DNA of 60,000 nucleotides, taken from the NCBI GenBank assembly GCA_950295325.1, contig OX485805.1:808501-868500 (forward strand), read 5' to 3'. The notes under the pieces were generated by a model. That model searched no databases. It worked only from the letters and a program-made list of their open reading frames with translations, and was not told the DNA's origin. Each line of letters opens with the position of its first letter. The stretch's first letter is position 1. The position numbers were made by a program, and so were the translations under genes. This document shows, piece by piece, positions 47,050-56,990 of this stretch. This stretch comes from Polytrichum commune. Lineage: Eukaryota > Streptophyta > Polytrichopsida > Polytrichales > Polytrichaceae.

Positions 47050-47506
47050 GGTATATTTGAGAACATGATTGGTTTTCAAACATAGTAAGGTAAGAATTTA
47101 GTTGTCTTTCCTAGGAGAAAATGTTTCCAAAAAGAACTCGCATAAGTTTTTTTTAGCTTGTTTGGCATTTACTAGGGATTGCCACATTCTCATAAATACA
47201 CATTCAATGAGTCTTTCTTTGGACTTGATGTGGTTGTGCACCATTCACACATCACACAAACTCAAATATATAATGTATGTAAGTTAATAAGCTTTAAAGG
47301 TTGTATTGTAATCTTCTCAAAATTGTCTAAAATATCCATCAACTTTACTTGTCACTTGAAACTTACGAGTAAATATTTTACAAGATAAATCGTGATCATG
47401 GTGTAGCTAGCCTCCATCATTAACTGGACATGTGGTGGGATGTGACTAATACTACAAACTGTACTTTGGTAAATTGAGAGCATCAGTGTCTAATTGAGAG
47501 CATCAG

Positions 47507-47704
47507 CGAGATTTTTGGGCATAATCGGTCGAGATCCTAGTGTTTTCAAGTCCAACTGCTTACATGTTGGGATCTTTCGGTTTTTCTTTTATTAATTTGA
47601 GGTATGTTTTGTAGACTTCCTCTAAAACGATGGGTGATTTTCATGAATGTCTTGAACTTCAACCGGTTATTTCTCACATTCTACCAGTTTCATCTGTAAC
47701 TAGC
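47507..47704 (+). repeat. Dispersed repeat R2, left of the LINE
   Basis: It starts GAGATTTTTGGGCATAATCG and ends near CATCTGTAACTAG. It is homologous to R1 and, inverted, to R3 on the other side of the LINE. A 24 bp direct duplication (AATTGAGAGCATCAG core) immediately precedes it. Confidence 0.7.
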
Positions 47705-48235
47705 AATCAATTCTCCCTGTTCATTGACCTAGTGTTATGAGGTCAAAAATCCTGGCATGTTTTAGGGGTAATATCTTGTTTTGGGGGCCTTAAGTTATTT
47801 CTTCATTGTTTAAAGAAAGTAAGAAGGGTGGAGACGTATGTTCCTCTTTCCAGCAACTTGTGATACTCACAATACTAGCCATCCAACAAAATTTGAAGTG
47901 GTTTTAGTTTATCACTAATTTTAGTTCCATTTTAGAATGACAAAGTCCCTTTCAATTGTAAGTCACAAAAATTATAACCTCTGTGCTAATGAGGATTTTG
48001 TAATATTTTGCTTTATTGCTTTGTTACCGGTTGTGTATTTGCACTATATACTGGATGATATGTAATCTTCATCAAATTCGTTCCAAGTTACTTTGTGTGG
48101 GTGTCAAGAACTGTAAGCTTCCAGGACAACAAGCTATTGGTATATACCAGAAAGTCACATCACTGTGTACATTCATGTTGTTTAGTTTCAAAATAGCGTG
48201 TGTATGAGAGGCCCAAATTGGGCCCCAAAAATGTT
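47705..48235. other. Non-coding sequence; possible LINE 3' region
   Basis: The LINE reading frames end at 48,236 (- strand), so its 3'UTR would extend into this interval. No clear A-rich tail (T-rich on the + strand) or target duplication was found, so the 3' border is undefined. GGCCCAAATTGGGCC at about 48,210 is a short palindrome. Confidence 0.35.
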
Positions 48236-49310
48236 TCACGTTGACAAAATCTGCAACATACTGGGGCTATTACTGATTTTTGACCGCAGAGATGCAGGTG
48301 GTTGTCTGGTTTGAGGTGAATAAAGCAAAATATGATTGGTATTTGAGGGGTAGGCATATGTTGTGGTTAGTGAGTAGGGGGTATTAGTAATTTGGATCGA
48401 CAGTGGGGAAGGAGGGTATGCGAGTTGGGACCATTTCTTACTTCGATTTACTATGGTATTAAATGGCGTTGGTGGTACATTTGTGGTGAATATGGTGGGT
48501 ATTTGTAGTGTGGTGCCAATGATGTCCATTTGACATGCATAGTTTCTTGGCCGAGGGGGAGAAATTTTGTGGTGTATGCATAATACTTGAATGTCACGGC
48601 TTTCTATTCGGGGTTCGAGTTGTAATTCGGGTGGTATTGTGGGTTTGTCATATGTAATGGTATCTGCTTTAAAATGTGTGATGACGTGCGAGTCCGAAAA
48701 AGGACCATTATGGGGATGTAGGTTGTGGTACCAATCGGGGTCGGTGTGTATGAGTATTGTTATCTTATCTGGGTCTTGTTGAGCTGCAAGTCGTGCCCAA
48801 TGGAGGGCTTGTTGGAAGTCTTTTTCGGAATGAGGGTGGGCATACCCATTCCCAACCCATTTATGTTGGAAGGCTGTCCCTATTGACCCAAAGACTTTAT
48901 CTCTAAGGAATGGGGAGGAGAATTGTCTTAGTGATGTGGGACATGTTACTGGGGATGAGAAGTGTGAATGTGTGATTTGGAATGAGTCAATGTTGTGTTC
49001 AAGGATGGCGTGTGGTAGTGTGTAGTGGGAGAGTTTGAGGGGGTCGTTTTTAGGCATTCTATATTTGTACCGTTGGTACAACCATACTATTACCTTTTCA
49101 AAAGATTGTGTGGGGGGTTCTAAATTGTGCGATTGATGAAGTGCGTTTTGATATTGTTCCCATAGCCATTGTAATCTTTGCTCCGGAATGGTAATTATAT
49201 GGCGCCCATCATCGTCATAAATATGTGAGGCACCATGTTGGCTTTGGATGGTGGGTTGTGTGCATGCGATGTCACTATCGGGGTTGCATTCACCAATATT
49301 GATTTGACAT
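48236..49310 (-). pseudogene. LINE ORF2 C-terminal domain, uncharacterised
   Basis: An open frame runs from just after the G/C homopolymer near 49,330 to the stop at 48,236. It contains NIGECNPDSDI near the start and, in the last 280 residues, a compact block: FSSPFLRDKVFGSIGTAF, then W-x-G-x-G, an AHPH tetrad followed by an alpha-helical QQALHWARLAA, a hydrophobic strand (ITILIHTDPDWYHN) and HVITHFKAD. This order (FGS, then W-x-G, then x-x-P, helix, strand with PDW) is reminiscent of degenerate methyltransferase-like folds such as PCIF1, where the tetrad would be NPPF, but that is only a pattern impression. It is not RNase H. Function unknown. Confidence 0.5.
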
Positions 49311-49733
49311 AGATGTATGATTTGTGGGGGGGGGGGGGAATGTGTCTTGTGTCTTTTATTTGTGCTTCATCAAAGTTTGATTTTAGGATGTTGGTGAAGT
49401 GTTGATTTTGTTTGTGAGTGTAGTATTGTGTTAGTAGTAGTATGTTATGGTTTATGGTATTTTGGCTCTCCCATGGGAATAAGTCTCTTTGAGGAAGCCA
49501 TTTGTTGTATATTGATTCGTTTGGGAGTATCCATTGACATAGATAGGATGTATATTCTTTTGTAATTTTGTTTTTATCTTTGTAGGTGTGGGAGCGGTCC
49601 TTTATTATGGAGTGGAGTGGGAATTGTATGTAGTTTCTTAGGATGTGCGGTGGTGGATTTGGGTATTCGGGTGGAGGAGGTGGTGGTGGGGGGTGTATAT
49701 TGTGGTTACTAGTTCTTGTATCTATATGACAAT

Positions 49734-50479
49734 TTAGTATTTTGTATGCATCTTTAAAGGTGTTCGGGCATTGATTTGGGCATGGTGGTTCGCAAAAAGT
49801 ATTCGGGCTTGGTCTAAGGCGGCTTTAATTGTTTTAGTGGGTGTGACATAGTAATTTTTGAATTCATCGTTGGTCATTAATTGTGTGCCATTGGAGTGGG
49901 TTATGTGGTTGAGCTCGGTTATGTTGTGTAGTATTAGTTTATGTAGATATTTTAGAGAGGTTGTAGGGGTTAATGTTGGTATATTTTGTACTTGTTGCAT
50001 CCATTGTGTTTCAAGTGGTGTGGGAAGGAGGGGAAATTTTTCAAGTGTGCTTTTTAAATGGGCTCCGCTAGTTGTTTTGAGTAGGTATAGGGTTCTTGTA
50101 ATTGGCGATCTTATACAATCATGTTGGGTTATGCGTGGTAGGTTTAGCGATCCGCCATGTTTGGCAAGTATGTATTTTGTTAATCCGTTATATATTTTCC
50201 CGAGTCTTCCTTTGTCATTGAGGGCATTTATGAGTTGTTCTCCGATGCATGTGATGGTATGCATTTCTTAGTGAGAATGCTTCTGTGCCAAACATAGCGT
50301 GGGGGAGTTGTGTGACCGCGTTTGACATACATTTTGGGAGACCACATATAGTTTTGTGTAGGGCAATTACTTTTTTTATCAAGCTTCTTAATGGCGGGGA
50401 GTGAATAGGGGACCGCGTAAAAACTATAGGCAATGCCTGGTCTTATGACTGTATCAACCATTTTTATTTTTTGCTTCAT
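49734..50479 (-). pseudogene. LINE ORF2 segment between RT and the C-terminal domain
   Basis: Two overlapping frames (50,479-50,228 and 50,264-49,734) continue the ORF2 reading after the RT thumb, with a frame change near 50,260. CIGEQLINALNDKGRLGKIY lies at the start of the second frame. No catalytic motif was recognised. It probably connects RT to the C-terminal domain. Confidence 0.55.
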
Positions 50480-50551
50480 AGTGGCTGGGCATGAGGTTAG
50501 TAATTTGCATTGTTGGGCTAGTTTGGTTGTTGTTATGTGTGTTTGTATTTT

Positions 50552-51880
50552 TCATTGTAGTGATGGAACTAAGTTGATGCCTAGGTAGACATATGGCTCG
50601 TGTTGGCTTAGGGTAGGGATGGGTTGGTCCCGGAAGTTGATATTAGCTTTTTCAAGGTGTGTTTTGAAGGCTTGGGGAGTTAGTTTCGATTTGTTAGGGC
50701 ATCCGGTAACGGCACATTTTGGGATGCCAAGGTCCATTCCCGCCCATTCGCAATATTTGTCGAGTTTGTTTAGTTGAAGTTGGAGGGAGGTTAGGTTGTT
50801 TGATATTGCTGCTAGGTCATCGGCACGGGGGGGTCACACCCCCTTACATTTCATAATCACGTGCGATAAAAGTTTGCTACCCTATATTACATGCCATAGA
50901 TAATTTTTAAAATTATGATATTTTTTCTACATACACATAACCATCGATAATATCTTTTGTATATTTTTTTGAAATTTTTAGTCATCTTCATTTTTTGTAG
51001 TAATTTTTTTAGTTCAATGTTGCGTCATTCTAGTTAGAAACGGTATGTTTTATAAAAAAAACAAATCATCAGATTTGGTTACCAATTTTTACTATGTAAT
51101 AGATACTATGTATATCTACTCATGAAAAAAAATCATAAAATTTTGAACCATTTTGGTGATGCTTTATGTAAAAAGTAGATTTTGTTTTATCGCACGTGGT
51201 GTTCAACTTGACAATGAAGTGCACCCCCCGTGGTCATCGGCGTAGGCTGCGGAGCTTAGTTTAGTATTGGAGGTATTAAGGGTGTAGCCGTTATTTCCCC
51301 TTTGTAACCACCTAAGGAGTGGTTCAAGGAAGATGATGAAAATGTATGGGCTTAATGTATCTCCTTGTATAGTACCTCTTTGTATGGGTATAGGTTGAGT
51401 TTTACCAAAATATTCTCCGGTAAATGTAGTAGTGGATTTTGCATAAATATTGCCTATTAGGGCCACCGTGTCTTGTGGGTATCCTAGGTCCTTCATAATG
51501 GCAAAGAGTCTAGCGTGGTCAATAAAGCCAAATGCATTTTTAAAGTCAATGTATAGGATGTAGATGTCTTGGTTGGTGATTATAGTTTGTAGTTGTCGGG
51601 CGGTGCATCTTTTGGCTCGAATGCCCTCTTGACTGTCATATAGGATTTGGTATTTTTCTCCGTATGCGGAGAGGATGCTTGTGAGTGTGCTAGTGAATAG
51701 TTTATAAATTGTATTAGCGAGTGCTATGGGTCTATGGTTGGTAAGGTTGTAGGGGTTTCCCTTTTTGTATAAAAATATTGTGAGACTTGTTTTCCAAGAT
51801 TCGGGGATTTGTTTTTGCTTATAACAATGTTTAAAGAATAATAGGAGCAATTTGTGGAATCTTGGTGGCATGTTTTTCAA
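50552..51880 (-). pseudogene. LINE reverse transcriptase, split at the YADD motif
   Basis: RT palm motifs are clear in 51,880-51,241: LYIDFKNAFGFIDH (motif A), GTIQGDTLSPYIF (motif B) and AYADD (motif C, catalytic aspartates). Immediately after YADD the frame runs into a 409 bp MITE. The frame resumes at 50,823 with a duplicated copy of the target bases and continues through the thumb-proximal part to 50,552. The fingers region upstream (51,880-52,330) is disrupted by stops. Reverse transcription activity is lost in this copy. Confidence 0.85.
50824..51232. mobile_element. hAT-like MITE, 409 bp (copy 2), inserted in the LINE RT
   Basis: Termini CACGGGGGGGTCAC and, inverted, CACGGGGGGTGCAC, each followed inside by CACGTGCGATAAAA. 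It is flanked by a perfect 8 bp duplication, GTCATCGG (50,816-50,823 and 51,233-51,240), which fits the hAT superfamily. Its partner is at 40,594-41,002. No ORF. Confidence 0.92.
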
Positions 51881-52330
51881 TATGGAGTTGGGTATTTTAT
51901 CGGGTCCGGGGATTTTTCCATTGGCCAGATTCTTAAGGCATATGTCATATGTCTCTTAATCAAGATATCTATGTAAGGGAATGAGCGCGTCCCCTCTTTT
52001 TTCAATGGTATATCCATTCAAGTCGTGCCACGGGTATTGTCTAACTCCGCATATGCATTGTGGTGTGTGGTCGGGTTGATAGTAACATGTTGGAACGGTG
52101 GATCTATTACTAATTGATTGTTGGACGTGTATTTCTTATGCGATATCTTTCGGGTTTGTGAGGATGTTGTCGTATCTATCTATGAGACAGTCGAGTGAGG
52201 GGGTGTCATTACTTTTGAAGACTTTTCTGTTTATTTTTTGGGGTTTTTATCGTAGAGTTGTTGGTATTTGGATATGGCTTTTTTGATTTGTGTGTTAGTA
52301 TAGTCATTCGTGATTTTTCGGGCTTTGTGT

Positions 52331-53620
52331 TTAGCTTCCTTTGCTATTGTGGCTAGTGTGACGATCCATGAGTTGTATTCTAGTGAGGGATTGGGTGGTA
52401 GGGGTAAAGTACGTAGTGTGAGAGTGGTTGATTAATTCGTGAATGACAATAGGGTGGGTGCGCCAATTCCAGTTGTTTTTTATGATATATATTGTCTTAC
52501 GGATTAAGTGGTAGGTAGATAGGTTTAGTTGCCACTGCTTTTGGGATTTTTTTGGTAGGTATCCTCCTTGTCTAGCGATATGGTTGGGTAGTATGGGTAT
52601 TGATGGGGCGCTACATGTTTCTAGGACGGTGGAGGTGATGTTGTCGGTGAGTGTGTCAAATGAGTTGCACGTTAGTTGCCATTGTTCGCTTGTCAATTGG
52701 TTATTTTGTAAGAGTTGTGTAAGTTCGTTTATTTGGTTGGAGTTTCTTTCAAAAAAAATTGTGTGGAATTCGTCGAGGTTCTCCTTTAGTATGGGGTTGA
52801 GTATCCTAGGTGGGGGTTCGGAAGTTGTAAGTGGGTCTTTGGCAATGAATGTGTTTAGGGGGATTTGTAAATGTATGGGAAGGTGGTCGGAATTTAATTG
52901 AATATTTTGGTTTGTAGTGGAGGTGTATTGGTTGTTGTTGGGGGTTTTGATGAAGAAGCCGTCAATTAAACTATTTTGTGTGTAGTTGTGTCCTCCTTGT
53001 CTTGAGAATTTGATGTTTGTCGGGATGTAGGATAATTCTAGGCCGGTTGTAAAGGATCGCCACATATGATCCTCCGGTTGTGGTGGTGTTGTTTGTAGGT
53101 CGTTTTGCCTACCAATTAGGGCGATGTCCTTATTAAAGTCTCCGCATAATATGCATGTGTGATTAGGGTGTAGGCTTATTTGATTAGTTATGGTATTTTG
53201 TATGATAGGGATGAGAGGTATGTCTTCCTCATGTGAGGGCATGTATATATTGATTAAAAGCCAAGGTTGTAAGGGTTGGTTTGCTATGTGTGTTATTTGA
53301 AGGAACGGAGATATCTCTGCGGGTGTAGGGATTTTGGAAAGGTTACCTGGGAATGCATGTTTTTGTGGACTAGTAGTAGTAGGCCACCTCTATAACCTCT
53401 GTAGGTCATTCTTTGGCGTGTGACCCGTGTGATGTTGTGCGTGTTATTAAAGAAAAGTTTGTAATGTGGGAATAATTTTTGGATATGGTTTGTGGAATTG
53501 GTGGCGGATAGCTTAGTTTCTTGTATGGTGATAATTGAGGGTGGATTTTGGGGGTTTGTGATTAGGTCTTGTAGGCATGGCATTGCGGTGTTAAGTGAGG
53601 AGGCGTTCCATGTTATAGCA
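52331..53620 (-). pseudogene. LINE endonuclease domain (APE type), frameshifted
   Basis: Two frames (53,583-53,293 and 53,242-52,331) together carry the expected order: TWNASSLN just upstream, IQETKLS (catalytic Glu), GGLLLLVHKN, CGDFNKDI (Asp and Asn), then NSDHLPIHL (catalytic Asp-His). A frame change separates the two at about 53,290-53,245. This domain nicks target DNA for target-primed reverse transcription. Confidence 0.8.
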
Positions 53621-54027
53621 TATGCTTCTTGACTTGTTAGCGGGAGTGGTCTATTTGTTGGTGTGGAGTTTTGTGGTGGAGGGGGGTTAGGGTGAATGTA
53701 TTCATTTATAGGTTCGTTGTATTTTAATGCTTCTATTAGTAGTTGCCTTGGTAGGTATGGGAATGTTGCACTTAAGTTTTGAAGGTTAAATGTGTTGGGA
53801 TTTAGGTGTATATAGTCATATAATTTTTTTGTGTATTGTGTTCGGGGGTGTGATAATATCTTTATAGATGTTGCGAAATTGTGTGTACGGATGTGGAGTC
53901 TCTATGTGTCTTTCTGGAGGATTGGACAATGTTGCCATTTTGTTGAGTAGTTGTGCTATCCAATCTTGAGTTGGTGGTTGTTGTAGATAAGTGTTACATA
54001 TTTCTATGGATGGGCTAATTGTTACGA

Positions 54028-55077
54028 TTAGTGCGTAAATGATTCGTGGGGGGGGGGGTGAGTTACGTGTAGTTGTATATATTGGTATAGGTATGGGAGT
54101 GAGTGTACTATTTGTGCATGTAGTTGGTGCGAGTCTTGGAAGAGAGGTTCGAATGTTTTGGCTAGGTGTAAGTATTCCGGTTGAAATTTGATCGTACTTG
54201 GTAGAAAATATGTTGTTTGTCTTCTTTTGTGGTCAGTGGGGTGTGCTTTTAGTAAGTCAGGCATAGGGCCTGGGTTAGGGTGAATGTCACCACATTGTAA
54301 GATGAGTAGGTTTTGTTGTGTATGGTATTTTGTTGTTATGGTTAATCGTGGTTTTTGGTTGGATTTTTGTGTGATTGATTTATGTTGGATTGCGTGAGAG
54401 TGGGAGAAGGTTGGTGGTGTGAGCAAATTGTTTGTGTGTTTGGATGTGTGTGTGGTGTTATTGGGATGATTTAGATGAGTTAAGTTGTAATTTTGGGATT
54501 GTGGTGGATGTTGTTTGATATAGTCTTCATATATAATTGTACGGTGTATGTGGTAGTGTGTTTTGAGGGTTTTTGGGATGAAATGATGTGCATGTTGGTG
54601 GGTGTAAATTTCGGGGATGGTTGTAAAGAATTTTGTGAGCGGGCCCGGGTTAGTTTCTATGTCTCCTCCTAGTGTTATGAGTATGGTATTGTTCCAAGTG
54701 TAGTATTTTATGAGTTTGACTATGGGAGTTTTTAGGTGGGTATTTGTGAAGTAGTAGATGTTTCCTATGTGAAGTGTGGGTTGTATGGGTGGGATGATGG
54801 TGGGAGGTGAATTTGTTTGTTGTGTAAGGTGAAGGGAGTAATGTGCTTTATGTGGATTTTTAAAATTTATATGGCTTTGGTATGTTGTTGGTGTTGGTGC
54901 GTTGTGTTGGTTTAGAGTGATGAATTGAGTCCATATGGTTGAGACAATAAGGGCATAGATGAGAGTGGTAGCAAAAGACTTAGTGCAAGTGCACTTTTTA
55001 TTTATATATATAAAAAATAGAAAACACATATTGTATGCAATGAATGACCATGTGTATACTAGTGGGTTGCTATTCAT
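54028..55077 (-). CDS. LINE ORF with two 2A-like ribosome-skipping motifs, 349 aa
   Basis: The 349-residue frame starts 72 bp after the ORF1 stop. Residues about 11-26 and 34-53 are hydrophobic and look like two membrane segments. Residues 138-146 read GDIETNPGP (54,640-54,666), a full D-x-E-x-N-P-G-P 2A match preceded by a hydrophobic ILITLG. Residues 263-271 read GDIHPNPGP (54,265-54,291), a variant with His in place of Glu, also preceded by hydrophobic LLILQC. 2A peptides make ribosomes skip the final Gly-Pro bond, so this ORF could yield three separate products. The region between is rich in His, Thr, Asn and Pro. The frame ends near a C/G homopolymer (54,050-54,058); an ancestral fusion to the downstream EN/RT frame is plausible but not visible here. 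Confidence 0.75.
   Translation of the reverse strand: MNSNPLVYTWSFIAYNMCFLFFIYINKKCTCTKSFATTLIYALIVSTIWTQFITLNQHNAPTPTTYQSHINFKNPHKAHYSLHLTQQTNSPPTIIPPIQPTLHIGNIYYFTNTHLKTPIVKLIKYYTWNNTILITLGGDIETNPGPLTKFFTTIPEIYTHQHAHHFIPKTLKTHYHIHRTIIYEDYIKQHPPQSQNYNLTHLNHPNNTTHTSKHTNNLLTPPTFSHSHAIQHKSITQKSNQKPRLTITTKYHTQQNLLILQCGDIHPNPGPMPDLLKAHPTDHKRRQTTYFLPSTIKFQPEYLHLAKTFEPLFQDSHQLHAQIVHSLPYLYQYIQLHVTHPPPHESFTH
54265..54291 (-). other. Second 2A-like motif (GDIHPNPGP)
   Basis: Retains the N-P-G-P core and preceding Asp-Ile, but has His-Pro where canonical 2A has Glu-x. Whether it skips efficiently cannot be told from sequence. Confidence 0.65.
54640..54666 (-). other. First 2A-like motif (GDIETNPGP)
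   Basis: Exact match to the D-(V/I)-E-x-N-P-G-P consensus. Expected outcome is release of an N-terminal piece of about 145 residues containing the hydrophobic segments, with Pro146 starting the next product. Confidence 0.8.
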
Positions 55078-55149
55078 TTTGGGAGTTTGGGCCTTTGTGG
55101 TAACTTGATGGGGAGTGCCGGTAGTGACTAATGTTGAAGCCCAGTGGTG

Positions 55150-56763
55150 CTAGTTGTAGCGTGGTGGTGTCGTCCGTTGGGTTGTGCGGCATTTGTGGGA
55201 GTCGGGCGGGGAGGGGTCCGGTAGGGTAGCGGCGATTGTTTGCATGATGTTGTGGATTCGATGATTTGATTGTTGAAATTCCACGGCCATTGCGCTCATG
55301 ATGTTGTGGATGTTAGCCGCATGTGATTTAAGTGTCTCCGTGGAAGATTCGATTCTCGTATCCGTGTTGTGGTTGATGTTGTTGGTGATCGTGTTGAGTT
55401 TAACATCCATTGTGTCGACTAGGTCCTTCATAGATTTGTTGAAGAGCTTCTCCAAGACTAAGGGAGATGTGGCGGCGGTATTACTCATGGCTTGGGCCTT
55501 TTGTGCGATGACTTCCCGCACCGGTGCGTGCGCAAGACGGATGGCGGTGGGGTTAGGAGCGGAACCATCTATGCTACCTTTGTGTGGAACAAAGTCCACT
55601 CTCCGTCCGAAGATGTACGAAGACTTGTGCAACCATTCGGTGTAGATGGCGGCATTCAAGCATTGGATGTGGCACCATCCGGCTTGCCGATCATCCTCTT
55701 GCTTAGTTTTGTACCCGAATGTGACTCCCGTAACATTCTCTTCTCCGAGTAGTTTCTTGAGAGCCTTGGTGATGGTTGATTGGGACTCCCGTTGGGGGAG
55801 GTTATTAGCCACGAGAGTGGTGCTAATTCGAAGCTCGGATGGGTTCCCCGCATCCTTGTCCTTGGTGATGCTTACCTTGAGACGCTCGGAGCGGTAGGTG
55901 AGACCATTGTTGAGAATGTCCTCCCTTGCTTCCTCGGTGGTGAGCGTGATGAATGCGAAGTCTTTGTCGGTGTCCGACTTGGTGAGGGAGAGAATTTCGA
56001 TGTCGCGGCCGTCGTAGTAGGAATCCTTCATGAGGTCTCGGAGGATGTCCGTAGCCGTGTTGTCTCGAAGGGCTTCTCCTTTGAGGTGGAGCCTCATGTT
56101 ACAGGCTTTGGTGATAAGTTCAAAGCCCTTTTCTACTTTACCAATGACTTTTTCACCATCACCCATGGTCATGACGAAAGCCCTTTCTCCGCGGAGGAGG
56201 GCTAACCCATCACGTTTTGGGTGCATAAGATGGATTTTGATAAATCCGGCCCAATTCCGTGTGATAGTATTAATGCCAATGTCTACGGGGTTAGAGTAGG
56301 AGGCCCCTAGTGGCATATTCATGATTTTTAGTCTCTCCATGCATGCTACTTTAACCTCCCTCCTACTAAGCTTCTTATAATCACCATCAAATCTTATGGT
56401 GACATGGAAGCCCTCCGTGAGGCCCGAGTCTTGGGATATTTTCTCATACCTTGGGATTTGCGTGAAATGAAGATGTTGTCCAGGAACCGCGTCCGGTCGT
56501 TCGGAAGGGTAGAGGACTTGTTTCGTCCTTGGGAAGGCACGCCGAATTGAACGGAATTCTTGGATTTCGGATGAAGGTGTCCCGGTGGCACGAAATTCCT
56601 CATCCGTTCGGGTCTCCTTCAATTCTCTCTTGCCACGTTGGATGTAGAGTGTTTCTTGCATTAGAAAGCCTAACCACATTTGGCCAAGCATGTCAATGCC
56701 CAATGTGTTTGTGCGTTTTGATCTTGTGTAAGTGTGGAGTGAGGTATTCTTACTTGGTGCCAT
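55150..56763 (-). CDS. LINE ORF1, RRM-type RNA-binding protein, 537 aa
   Basis: Intact frame with an ATG at 56,763. Residues about 250-300 (IEILSLTKSD, then DFAFITLTTEEARE) and 313-395 (TLVANNLP as RNP2-like, GWCHIQCLNAA as RNP1-like) fit two RRM-like folds. Residues about 435-512 form a heptad-rich helix, a likely coiled coil for trimerisation or multimerisation. The tail is Pro/Thr-rich. ORF1 proteins of LINEs bind the element RNA and chaperone it. Here the coiled coil lies after rather than before the RRMs, an unusual order compared with mammalian L1 ORF1p. No zinc knuckle was seen. Confidence 0.75.
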   Translation of the reverse strand: MAPSKNTSLHTYTRSKRTNTLGIDMLGQMWLGFLMQETLYIQRGKRELKETRTDEEFRATGTPSSEIQEFRSIRRAFPRTKQVLYPSERPDAVPGQHLHFTQIPRYEKISQDSGLTEGFHVTIRFDGDYKKLSRREVKVACMERLKIMNMPLGASYSNPVDIGINTITRNWAGFIKIHLMHPKRDGLALLRGERAFVMTMGDGEKVIGKVEKGFELITKACNMRLHLKGEALRDNTATDILRDLMKDSYYDGRDIEILSLTKSDTDKDFAFITLTTEEAREDILNNGLTYRSERLKVSITKDKDAGNPSELRISTTLVANNLPQRESQSTITKALKKLLGEENVTGVTFGYKTKQEDDRQAGWCHIQCLNAAIYTEWLHKSSYIFGRRVDFVPHKGSIDGSAPNPTAIRLAHAPVREVIAQKAQAMSNTAATSPLVLEKLFNKSMKDLVDTMDVKLNTITNNINHNTDTRIESSTETLKSHAANIHNIMSAMAVEFQQSNHRIHNIMQTIAATLPDPSPPDSHKCRTTQRTTPPRYN

Positions 56764-56794
56764 GGGTGTGGACTGTCCGGGAAGAACCGGCGAT

Positions 56795-56990
56795 TAGTTG
56801 CAGATGAACTGGTTGAGTTCGAGAAATAACCAGTTGAAGTTCAAGACTTCAGGAAATTTACCAATCGTTTTAGAGGAATCTATAGAATATACCTCAAATG
56901 AATAAAGCAAAACTGGAAGATGCCAACATGTAACTGGTTGGATTTAGGATCACTAGGATCTTGACCGACTATGCCCAAAAACTTCCCGGG
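56795..56990 (-). repeat. Dispersed repeat R3, immediately upstream of LINE ORF1
   Basis: In the LINE's reading direction this starts GGAAGTTTTTGGGCATAGTC and ends TGCAACTA, about 30 bp before the ORF1 start codon. It could be the LINE 5'UTR/promoter, but inverted against it is R2 on the other side of the LINE, and R1 occurs 40 kb away without LINE coding sequence. Confidence 0.65.

Larger units (their letters stand above)
48236..56763 (-). mobile_element. LINE (non-LTR) retrotransposon with 2A-like motifs, degenerate
   Basis: Read from right to left it has an RNA-binding ORF1 (56,763-55,150), an ORF with two hydrophobic segments and two 2A-like motifs (55,077-54,028), an apurinic-type endonuclease (about 53,620-52,331), a reverse transcriptase (51,880-50,552, split by a MITE) and a long C-terminal region (to 48,236). 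ORF1 and the 2A ORF are intact. The EN/RT region is broken by stops, frame changes and homopolymer runs (for example G runs at 49,327 and 54,050). The element looks dead but fairly recent. The presence of both EN and RT places it among EN-bearing LINEs; I cannot name the clade. Confidence 0.9.

Noticed and set aside
54265-54666. 2A motifs as evidence of an integrated RNA virus
   Set aside because: They sit between a LINE ORF1 and an APE endonuclease/RT on the same strand with no viral replicase or capsid sequence.
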